In this document: piece after piece, positions 39,801-52,345 of the stretch
Position numbering within the stretch: the stretch's first letter is position 1
Layout of the letters: every line of letters starts with the position of its first letter
Assembly: GCA_036245525.1 (NCBI GenBank)
Contig: BTPG01000006.1
Location: forward strand, 75,957,227-76,021,226
Origin: Semisulcospira habei
Taxonomy: Eukaryota; Mollusca; Gastropoda; Semisulcospiridae
Reading direction: 5' to 3'
Length of the DNA stretch: 64,000 bases
Notes under the pieces: generated by a model
Seen by the model: the letters and a program-made list of their open reading frames with translations, nothing else
Told to the model about the DNA's origin: nothing
Database searches by the model: none
Program-made: the position numbers and the translations under genes

Positions 39801-42800
39801 ATGGGTACCTGATGTTGGGGATGGATCCACCATGATAGTTCAAGGGTAGTTCCAGATTGGCTTGGTGTCTTGAAGGGTGCAAGACTAGTTCAAGGGTAGT
39901 GCCAGATTGGCTTGGTGTCTTGAAGGGCGCCAAACTAATCTGGCACTATCCTTAAACTATCATAGCTATCCTGCTTCAGCTGTAGTGTCATAAGGCGATT
40001 GAGCTAACCCATTTAGCCCCAACGCCCAAAAGCAGGAGATAGATGGACCGTGATAATTCAAGGGTAGTGTCAGATGAGCTTCGCGCCTTCAGGCGCCAAG
40101 CTCATCTGACACTACCCTTGAATTATCATGGTCGAACTATCTCCTGCAACGGGTACATACATGTAGCCTTTAGGTAACACCTCAAAACTTTGGGAAATGC
40201 AGCCATGGGGTTAAATGGGTTAATTTTTCTCTGAGAGTAACTTAGAATTCTGATTGAGAATCAAGAATCAAAAAAACTTTATTGTCTGTTTTAAAATAAA
40301 CAGAAAATTGAGGTTAGGTTTCATGTGTTCTGTCATCGCTATTAAAAAAAATAATAATAATTAAAAAAACCCCTCAAAACTATTAGGAATGCGAGGGTAA
40401 TGCCAGAATTGTTTAAGTCATCGTTGTTTGTCATCTTTGTAGCATAATCTTGCAGCAGCCCACATCATGATCGTGTAATCTGTGTCCATGTAGGCAACTG
40501 CAATTTTGACAACGGCATGTGCTCATGGACGAAAGACCCGTCCGGCAACTTTGACTGGCAGCTCAACTCCATGGGAACTACCACCACAGGCACGGGACCA
40601 CTGTCAGACCACACGCAGGGAAACGCTTCAGGTGTGACAATGTGCCAGCTGTGGGAGATGGATTCGTCATGATAGTTCAAGGGTGGCGCAAGAGTAGCTT
40701 GATGCCTCTGCCCGTTTATTATTCAAGGGTAATGCCAGATTAGCTTGGTTCCTGGGAAATCACCAAGCAAATCTGGCACTACCCATGAAACGTAATTGTC
40801 GATCTCTTTCCTGAAATGTGATGTAGTCTTTGAACTACTCCCAAATTAGAGAGTTTCCACTTTGATGTGAAGAATCGTGTCTCATAATTTATGGTTGCAA
40901 GAAAACCAATCGCTTTTTTGTGCGATTTAGAAATGTGGGAAACGCCATGATGATATGACAATTTCTATTATGTAGGTGAACGTTTTCAGTATTGTAAAAC
41001 TCAAATCGCTGTGGGACGTTTTTCATTGCCTCCATTGCATTAAACCCCAGTAACTAATTAACAAAGCATGCTTATTTTGTCCATACAGGAAAATATGCAT
41101 ACATCGAGGTCTCCTCCCCTCGTGTGCAAGGTGACCGCGCTCTCCTGGCCAGTCAGATGTTTCCACCAGGTTCTGTCACTTGCATTCACTTTTACTACAA
41201 CATGTACGGCTCCACCATGGGTGCCCTGCGTGTCTGGGTTCGCCAGAACTCTGACGGAAGGCAGAAGCCAATTTGGGAGTTGAACGGCGCTCAGAGCACG
41301 ACTTCAGTGTGGCAGCAAGCACAGGCTCCCATTTCACCACAGACGGACTCGTTCAGTGTAAGCAAATGATTGCTGTGAGTTTGTTATTGTTAACACCGTG
41401 TGTGTGCAGCCACCAGTACTGTTTACAGCACCAGTGGCTACATGCACAAGGGGGTTAAAACAAGTGGCCACTTCAGGCTTGGGAAGGCATAAAAGAATTT
41501 GTACCCTGTCACGACCCTGCTTCCGGGGTGCGCTCGAGACACACCCAGCCCACACTAACACAAACCTAACACAAACACCAGAGGAACAATGACGACGACA
41601 TTTATTACATATAACCCTAACAATAGCCAACTATTCTCACGCAGTTCTAACCACGCATTCACACATCAATCACACACACACATACGTCCAAATTCCCTAA
41701 ACCGAATAACCACTATACACAATACGAAATAACAAATATATAATAAACTAAATATCCCTAGTAAAATACAAACGAACAATATATATAAACAAAACTACTA
41801 TCCTTAATAAAAATGCAAAAAGAAACAGGCTGAAAAGCTTAAGTCGCGAACCACTGGACCACAAACGGAAGCACAAGCGTCAGGTGCTAACGCCAGTAGA
41901 CCAACGCATTTGCTTTCGCGAAGAGTCCCTCACAGCACGAGGCTCCTTAATACAATAGTATGGCAAATAGCACAATATCAAATATATTTACTAATACACA
42001 AATGAAGATCGAGAAAAAGAAATATTGATCATAAGCTGCTACACCTCCTCAGCGGGAGCACGAACGACAAGTTCGAATTAAGCTAATGCTCTAGCAAACT
42101 AGACATTCACAGCACAAAGCTCTTTTAACTAACAACGTTTCAGAATAGACAAGGCTCCTTTAACTAACAACGTTTCAGAATGAACAATATCACGTATGCT
42201 AATGGAGCAAATGTCCTTAACTTAATATAACTGAAAATTAGTTGAATAAATATTATATTCCACGTCACGGGACATTCTCGCCGAAAGCACAACCGTTAAG
42301 CGCAGCTCAACTGGACGCTCGTGCTTCCGCGATAAGGTCTTCCACAACACAGGCTACTTTTACACAATACAATAACTCAAACGGTCGCTGTGATAAAGCT
42401 CCTCTCACAATACAGTCACTACGAGGAGATGAAACAAATCTCACAATGTATGACGTTGATTATACGCGAACAAAACTTCGCTTAAACAAGCTAGGAATAT
42501 TTAAACGGGATGACCTGACCTGACTAAACGAGGCGCGCCGCGACACTGGCAAAGGCACTCGGGTTCAGCGTCGTAGCCCCACAAGGCGGAGTGACAACGT
42601 CAGCCTCCACTCTCAGTACACCACTGGGTTAGGATAGGAACCCGTCGGAAATAGGATGCACTAAAACACAGGTGCAAAAATACACATAAATAACTAACAA
42701 AAGAAAACAAGATAATCACTTCACCCTTCCCGCAACTTTAATTGCCGTCTTTTATATTCCCGCCATCACTTCTCTCCCACGACGGTAGATTCAATCTCAA

Positions 42801-45800
42801 CATCTTCCCTTCACCTCTCTCCCTCACGACAAATTTAACCTCAACAAAATACATATTTACACGTCACCCCGTGACTCACTCCCGAATTCACCCTCAGATG
42901 CTAAATAGTAAAATAGCCTTAGTCGCCTGCTCGGCGTTAAACCCCCAATAACTAATCCGCCACTAGATACTCTAGGTACTACAAAATAGCCCTCTACTTT
43001 CTATTCTTTTATTCTACACCTGCCCCCCAATACGCTAGCCAAAATAATAATACAGAACAAGCAAACACAAACAAACCCCTCGAGCAAATGGCCACTAGAG
43101 AATTGTCGCGTGTACTCACTGTCATCCGTGAAGACGCCCCGGCTAGGACGAAGACAAACAAGACAAGACAAGCCAGGGGTAAAGTCATCGCAGCTCTCTC
43201 TTCTCTCCCTCTCCTTCCTCGGACAATGGCTCTGGGGACGACCTGAACCGTATCGCAGGGCCGACACAAACGACCGACACAGCTGCTTGTGGCCTCCAGC
43301 AAATGGCGAACCACGCCTGGAAAACCACCTTCGGAGACTTGCTGGTAAAGCGACTGACCTGTTCGCTGGTGGAAAAGCGAATGATGAAAATTTGGATAAC
43401 TTAAGGTTGGCCAAAAAAACGCTCACTACATCACGTGATATGAAACACATGAAACAGATACCACCTGATGGCGTTCAGACCGTGGGCGGCCACGTGTTTC
43501 ACGCCGACCTCCGAACTCTCGCACGGCAACAAATACTCATGTACTGGCCAAATACTACACACCTACGCTATCGTTACCCGGTGACTAACTGAATCCTGTC
43601 ACCCCTCTAAACTTACTCCCCTACAAAATTAGACGAAAAAAACCCGTGTCGTGACATACCCACAAGAGGCATTGATCTTCATGAACCCAGGCAGCCTGCT
43701 TTGGCTCATGAAGATCTGTACCTCGAGCAGATTTTCACCTCATGTAGACGGGTGGCATTCATCGGATACAGTAAACTTTGGGTATAGGGGACCTGCCTTT
43801 TCTTCTTATAGGCGAAGATTATTATAACAAGTAATTCACAACGTAAACCTGTGGTGGGAACCTCAGGAAAATGCTGTAAACATGCGTTGTGTTATATCCG
43901 ACCTTGTTACAAGCAAAGTTGACCGTATACAGATTGTTTAGATGGCTGTTATGATTTAAATATGAATCCATTGTCACTGAACAAGTATAGAAAAGCATTT
44001 CATTATGTATTTCTTTTGTTGATTTTCATGCTTCTGGGTCAGGACTACCTCTATAGTAGCAAGGAACATAGATTATCATTATTAGCCCCAGAAGCTGCAG
44101 GGGCTCAATAGAATCTATGCTTCATGCAATGAAGGGCGTGCTGGGCAAGGACTTGTGAGAATCTATGAATCTTTCCGATGTCAGGTACTGGCTAGGTGTA
44201 CACAAGCTACCCCTGACCCCATTGGACCTGGGGCCCCATTGATGGCTGCTGGTCTCCAGCTTTTGCGCTTGTGTCACTCTTGCTAATGCTATGGCTTGAA
44301 GGTGAAATTAAGGAAATTCCTGAGAATGAAAGAAACACGCTTGTCATTTCTAAGTGTGTTTCTTTCTTTCTCGGGAATTTCTTTGCATTTTACACACTTT
44401 TGGTCTGAATGAAGTCAACGTATTTTTCTCGGCAGGTGGTGTTTGAAGGTGTACGAGGCAGCAATGTGTACGGGGACATCGCCATTGATGATGTGACATT
44501 TGACAGTTCAGCTTGTTCGTGTAAGTCTCTCTGCTTTAAAAAATAGTTTCCTTGATGTTTGCGTTCAGTCCCAGAGGTATGTTTGATAACCTTGTTGTTT
44601 GTTTGTTGAAATTTATTTAATGGAAGAAAATTGAGCTTTAGTGATCAGCAATTCTCCCACCTCATTCAACTTTAATTGGAAATAATTCAAGTACACACTA
44701 AACACTAATGAAACTTCTATATATTCTATACAGTACCCATTTGTGTTGAAGAGTTCATTTTCCTAATCTCTCTCCAGAATAAAAAGAAAAGAAAAAAGAA
44801 ATACTGCTTCTGCAGTCAGCCCGCACACAGCATGCGCAAGCTGACAGCATCTGACTTTGGCCTGATGGCAGCAGCTTCATCAGAAGTGAATCCCAATAAC
44901 TAAGTTTGATTTAATTTATTCACAAGTACGTGTTTCATCTATTTCTGCAGTGATGCCATCCACCGCAACACCACAGGCCCAGCCCGTGACTTTCCGACCT
45001 GTGGCAGCCACTACTACGTCTACTACCACCACAACCACCACCACCAAACCACGCGTCGGTAAGTACCATTTCTTTATATCAACCCTATTGTGTCTGCAGT
45101 CACCAGTACTGTTTACAAAATAACATTATCTGTGTGCTAGTGTGCTTAAATCCGAAAGGTCCAAATTCATAGACTAACACACACTGAGTGTTCTAAACAA
45201 CTGTAAATATTCAGAATAGACGATTTCCCAAACAGTAGGTTAAAAATATCGGCTGGACAAAATCTTTTTCCATCAGAACACGTGCAGTTTGGACCTATTT
45301 CTGAAATCGTCTGTTACATACTACTCTGTTCCACAGGCACAGGGAGCGTCAACTGTGACTTCAGCCTGGACACATGCGGATGGGTGCAGGACCCTAGCGA
45401 TGACTTTGACTGGACACGGGCCAACAACGGCACACCCTCTGCTGGTACTGGACCCAGTGCCGATCACACCACAGGCAGTGAGTAATGGGCTTGATTTACT
45501 TTCTTATTGCTGGTGTCAGAAGCTCAGTTATATGTGGAAAAGTAGAGTGCCTTTGCTTGTCTACAACATAACTTATGAAACGTTCACCCTTGTACATGAA
45601 TGTTCAAAATAATGATGACCTTAGGTCTTAAATCCTTGCACTTCGGGTAGAGCAAGGAGTACCCCAGCCGTTGGGACCTCTGACCAGGGCTGAGAGGTTG
45701 GCTTAACTCATTCCAGATGTGCCGCCTCCGGATATGCGGCTTAACGCTGACAGTTCTATCCAGAACAGATTTGAAGTGCACTGAATATAAATGAAAACTG

Positions 45801-48800
45801 AACTCTCAATTAACGCAATTCTCCCTTTTTCATAGGGAACAAAGTGCTTTGCTGCTGATGTCTACAACTATGCGTAGTTGCCGCAAAGTCTTTTTAAATT
45901 TTGTGTTGGTAAAGGAAGGGGTGGGGTCATTGAAAGGTCAATTTTCCTGAGTAAATGGTGTATTCAGTACGCTTTAACTCATTCTATCCCAGACACACCA
46001 CAGCAGGATAAGAATCCACCATGATAGTTCAAGGGTGATGCCGGAAAAGCTTGGCGCCTACGGGCGCCAAGCTATTCTGGCATCAGTCACCCTTGAACTA
46101 TCATGGTCGATCTGTGTCCTGCACTGCAATGCAGTCTTGAGAGGACAGGGGCAAAATTTAAGGATTTTGGTGTTGGGGTAGAATGAGTTAAGTCGGAGAA
46201 ACTTCTGCATGAAATGTTCATACTTAAACATTAACCCATTCAGTGCCATTTGCTGCAGATTGTGTTTCTGCAATCTTTGTTAATTCAACACCAAAATATG
46301 CTAGCTGTCCCAGGAACATGGATTCGAGGTGGTGTCTGCAAGAGGCATAGATTCTCATGAGCCTCCACAGCTGCATGGGCTCATGAGGATGTATCTTGCA
46401 GTTAGGCGGTGTTCAGATTTTCTCAGCACTGAACGGCTTAATAGTTCCAATTGAGAAGTAGCATAAATAAATGGCGCAAGAAGAAGCATGGATCCTCATA
46501 GGCCCTTGCATTTGTGGGTTCGATGAAAATCTGTGGCTCATGCGGGCGGCTTATGGCAGTTGTCTTGAAATCCGAAAGTAAAACAGAACCAGTGACAAAA
46601 CATTTTCTGTCTCTTTAGAGGGCTACTTCATGTACATAGAAGCGTCCAATGCCCAATACAGAAACAAAGCACGACTGCGGTCCCCGCCCCTGAACAAAGC
46701 AGGTCCCTCCTGCTTCACATGGTGGTACAACATGTATGGTCCACATGTCAGCGCCCTCAACATTTACATCCGGAACGCTAGCGGAGAGGTGGGGCCCGTT
46801 TGGACGCTACAGGGAACGCAAGGTCCTGACTGGCACTTGGGGCGGCTCAACATTGCAGCTGGCACTCAGCAGGTCAGTAGAGGAAAACTGGGCAATTTGT
46901 GGACCTGTTGGGGTAATTTACACCAGCGCATATATTATACTGGCAAAAAGTAGGCAAATGGGTGTCAAACTTTCTAATCTTGTTGCATTTCTCACCAGGT
47001 TATCATCGAGGCTTTGCGAGGAGTGGGAGCCCAAGGGGACATTGCCATTGATGATTTACTACTGACAGACGGTCAATGCGCGCGTAAGTAGCACTCTCTG
47101 TTGAGCCTACTCTTAACCCATTTAGCCCCAACGTCCTACAGAAGGAGATAGATTGACCATGATAATTCAAGGGTAGTGCCAGACGAGCTTGGCGCCTGAA
47201 GGCGCCAAGCTCATCTGGTACTACCCTTGAATTATCGTGGTCAATCCTTCTCCTGCAACACGTACATATCCTTAGTGTTTGAAGGCAAATATCAGGAAGC
47301 AGCCAGTAGGCACTGCCGATTTAGCCCTTTGATGTCGGTAGTGGTTTCAGTCGCGATGATTCCTGTAGGAATCATCGCAACTAAAACCACTACCAAACAC
47401 GCGACTTAAACCGCTACTGACACATAAAGAGTTAAAAGAGACATTTGAATCATTGAAGAAAACAGAAATTTAGAATAAATGTGCGATGTACATTTGCGTG
47501 TATGTTCCCTATCCCACCCCAATGCGAACACTGTCATCTGTACCCAGTAATGAGTTATGCAGATTGTGGATCGCCTGTAACTCATTCAAGATGTGCTGCA
47601 TTTGGATATGTTGCTGTAAACCTTGTGTCCAGATGCAGCACGTCTGGATTGAGTGAAAGAGTGTAGACCAGCTGCTGGCAATCTTCCGCCCATGATAGTT
47701 GAAGGATAGTGACAGGTGAACTTGACGTTTTGCGGCATCTGCATCTATAAGGACTTTTTGCATTAGCTCTGGGAGCTGACTCAGCCATGGCAGTTTAAGG
47801 GTAAAGGGCCAGGTAGCTTGGCACCTAGGAAGGCGCCAAGCTTTATTGGCACTACCCTTGAACTATCATGGCCATACTGTCTCTTTGTGTGGTGCCTTAA
47901 GTTGTAGCTTGGATGAGCTTAATGACTGGGGCACTACTGTTAACCCTTTGCATGTGGGTAGCGGTTTTAGTCCTGTAGGAATCACCGCGACGAAAACCAC
48001 TACTGGCACTCAAAGGCTTGATGTTTATGGGGAATACAGATAAATGAGATTTAGAGTGGTATTATGCAGAAGAAACAAAATTCTGAGCGGTGTAAATCAG
48101 ACTATTTTGTTGGAAATCATTAGTTTGTTTTTTCAACAGGAGAAATCTTTTCACTAATCAGCAGTTGCTGTATATTTCATATTAAGTGCTTTGTGTGTAT
48201 GTTTCAGTGATTAACCCTTTACATCCTGAGCCTAATTTTTAACAAGTTGCTTATTGTCCTATGAAGGCTACATTGCAGATTAGGAGATTGATCAACCTTT
48301 TTAGTTCAAGGGTGGTGCCAGAATGGCTTGGCGCCTGAGGTGCCAAGCTATTCTGGCACCACTCTTGAACTATCATAGTCAAATGTAATTCAAGCAATAG
48401 TGTATCAGGATGACAAGGGTTAATTTTAGCTAGTGTTTGACTGTCAAGTGACTATTGTTACAGCTCATGTTCGTTGGATGATTTATTTTGTCCTTGACTG
48501 ACATGTTCGCACAGAGCCTCAAGGTAATCAGGTCACGGCCGTAGCCTGTGACTTTGAGTCGCCGGACTACTGCGGCTACGCCCATGACACAATGGACTTC
48601 AGGTGGACACTTAAGACAGGCAGCACGGGTACTGGTGGCACGGGGCCGTCTGCTGATCACACGCTGAACACAGCGCAGGGTGGGTACCGGGACTTTGATT
48701 TGTGTAGTTAATAACATTGTTTAGTTGATAACATGTGTAGTTCTTGTTTTAACCCATTACATCCTGATCCATGATTTTTTTTAAAGTCGCTTATTGTCCT

Positions 48801-51800
48801 ATGATGGCTACATTACAGATTAGCAGATAGATCAACCATTTTATTTCAAGGTTAGTGCCAGAAATGCTTGACGCCACCCTTGAGCTATCATAGTAAAATT
48901 TATTTTGAGCAATAGGGTCTTAGGATGAAAAGGGTTAACCACACTAGTTGTCTCTCTTGATTCAGCGTAGCGAATCAAGGGAGACAACCAGTGTGGTGAT
49001 ATCCCCTTGCCACGGGCACTGTTTACAGTACAAGGTGATTAACCCTTTCACTGCTAATGGCTAGGGATTACGTCTCCAGAGCCAATGAAAGCTGAATAGT
49101 TGAAGATGTAACAGTTAAAATCTCACCTGTGCAAATATCTGCCTTTTGAGAGTCGAACCCTTTTTGCAGACACTGATGGCAAAAGCAGAGATTTAATGTC
49201 TAGATTGCTGGAGAAACCACAATAAGCATTGAAAATGACAAAAATAATTGTTAGCGCCCAACCAACACCTCGGTGCTCCACAGACCCTGGCCTACCTTTC
49301 AGTGTTTTTACAGTTCCTGTATAATGTGTTCTGCCGACTTCTACCCTCGAGAACCGTAAAGTAAAGAAGTGTTTATGTTGGACATGATTCTTACAGATTT
49401 GTGTTGAAATTTTCACATAATCAACCCTGGTACCCCACAACAAACGACCACAGTGGTTCAAGGGTGGTGCCAGAGTGGCGCTGGTGGCGCCAAGCTATTC
49501 TGGCACCACCCTTGAACTGCCATGGTCGATCTGTCTCCTGAACTGGTATCTAGTTTCCAGAGAATAGCTCCCAGATTTGGGAGTTTTGACTGCATGTTAA
49601 TAATTGATTTTGGTGATTTTCTGCGTTACCCAGGTCACTACATGTTCGCACAAGCTCCGACGCCTCGCCGCCCCGGTGAGAAAGCAGGCTTGATTTCCCC
49701 TACTGCGCCAGGCGGTGTGGCCTGTCTGACCTTCTGGTACCATTTGTATGGTAACGCGGCAGGTGCGATCTTCGTGTACACACGCATCGGCAGCAACATG
49801 GGAACGCCAGTGTGGTTTCAAGCATCCAACCAGGGGAACAGGTGGACCAAGGCGCAGGTCACCATCAAGCCCGTGTCAGACTATTCGGTCAGTGTCACGT
49901 TGGGATTATATGCTCAATATAGACCAAAAGTGTGAGCGCCAAACATGTAAAATGCAAGGAAAAGACTAAGAAAGAAGGAAACACGCTTCAGAAAAAAAAA
50001 TTCTAGTTTTTCTGAAGCTTGTCCGTTTTTTTGTTTTGTCCTAGTTTTTCTGAAGCGTGTTGGTGTACTGTTTTGTCCTAGTTTTTCTGAAGCATGTTAG
50101 TCTACTGTTTTGTCCCAGTTTTTCTGAACAGTGATGGTTTACAGTTTTGTCCTAGTTTTTCTGAACAGTGTGAACTTTTTTGTGGGATTTAATGTGGTGA
50201 TGACAGGTTTACGTGACAGCTTCAGTATAATGCAGTACCATGGCTCCATAAAGTCAGACTGTTTTATATGTGTTTGCATTACTGTTATGCTGAATTTACG
50301 AATGCTAAAATATGAAGAAAAACCGCTCAGTAAAGTAAACCACCCAGTAGGATAATGGAGCTTGGGTCAGCATCACTCACAGTGGCTACTCACACTTGTG
50401 TGGTGGTTTATGCTAGATTTTTGGCTCTACATCTCGAGAAAAGCACACACATTCTTAATACACAGCACTAATAAAACTGAAAGCTACATTCCACAACTTA
50501 ACCCTTTGTGTATCGGTAGCAGTATTTGTCACGATGATTCCAACAGGAATCATTGCGACAAAAACCACTACCGACACGTAAAGGGTTAATGTTTTGTTCT
50601 TCACCGTTTTTTGTTGTTTTTACCAAGTTGTGCTTTTGCAGCTGGAGTTTGTGGCGTCCATAGGCCAGGATGTCCTGTCGGACATTGCTATTGATGATGT
50701 GAATGTGACAGTCGGGGCCTGCCCTTTGCCAGGTATGCTGGCTGCCAGCTGTCTTTTGTCCTAGTCTCTTCGCTGATAGCTGGGAATAAGTGTGCAGCAG
50801 AACCTGTTTTGAGTGGCCCCCTGTATGAGATATGACGTTGAGCCACCTATATGATTGTCTTTTGATGACAGGTGACACTTTTTGCCCTTCATGACGTCTT
50901 GTGAGAGTCCTTTAACCCATCTTACCCCACGGCCATATTTCCCAAATTTTGATCCATCTCCTGCAGCTAGTACATAGTGATAAAGTGACACCTCCAAAAT
51001 TTCCCAAATTTGGGGAAATTTTGGAGGTGTCACCTGATCACTATGTACCAGTTGCAGGAGATGGATCGACCATGATAATTCTCAGGCACCAAGCTAATCC
51101 GGTACTACCCTTGAATTATCATGGTCGATCCATCTCCCGCTGTGGTGCGTCGGGGCTGAATGGGTTAAGACCACTTTCTTCTGGCAGATTAAAGGTGGTT
51201 TGCTCAAAACAGGTTCTGCTGTGTCTAATACAGTCATAGATTAACTCTTTAACTCCCAGAACGAAATGATTTCCGTTCTGAAGAGTGGAAGTCTTTTCAC
51301 TCTGGGAGTTGAAGAGTTAACTGCTGGATAACGTGTCTGCTGGAGACACACAGAAGTCAAAATGTTAAGCAAGAGACATTAAAAGATATTGGTAGCAGGG
51401 GTTTGCTACACGGACCCTTGTAGACCTGAGAGGGAGGTCAAAGGAACCATCGTACCCCAAAGGCCTGAGGTTCCTTTGACTTCCCTACCTCAGGCCTACA
51501 AGGATCTGTGCAGCAAGGTCCTGCTAACAAAAACGTATTTGTTTTCATTCCTCCACTATTTTCGTTAAAGAAATCAAGAAGACATCTTCTGACCTGGATC
51601 ACGCTTGACATGACTGATGTCAAAGGAAAATACATTTATACATAATAGACTTATGACATAATTTAAAATCTTTTATGACATTGCCGTCTCCAGTCGTGTG
51701 GCTGTTGTTTCGAATAACATGAGGCAACTTTATACTTTAGAACGTTTTGGTGATCTTTTGTAGAACAAAACTGGCATTCAAGACGCATCAGAATGAGGGC

Positions 51801-52262
51801 TACAATATGTCAACCATTAGTCGCTACAAGCGTTTTTGTAGCAAGGTCACATGGTACAGTGCGCGTTGAAGTGATTGACAGCGTGACGTAGGAATGAAAA
51901 CAATGATCCTCACGAGCATGAGTGCTATGTGTTAGAGGGAGGGTAAACAAAATCATCTTCATGCGCACACTTTTGCAGTGTCAAGGAGGTATTCCGGATT
52001 TGGTTGCGAACCCCTTCGATGCTGTAAAATGCGAACACCACCCAACAGCAAGAGGCAAAAAACCTCATGAGCCCCCGCAGATGCGGGGGCCTATGAGGTT
52101 CTTTGCCTCTTGCTGACCCTGCTCATTGCCGTGTTCCTTGGATTTATGGGATTATTCGGCATTCAATAGACACGACGGTGCGTCCACTGACAGTGAAGGG
52201 GTTAATGTAGACTGTGTGCAGTTTTTGTGTTGTTTTATATTTTTTGGAGTGTGTGTTTGTTT

Positions 52263-52345
<83 letters not shown>

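Noticed and set aside
43001..43450. 149-codon minus-strand open frame
   Set aside because: It lies inside the LTR-like element and resembles no known protein.
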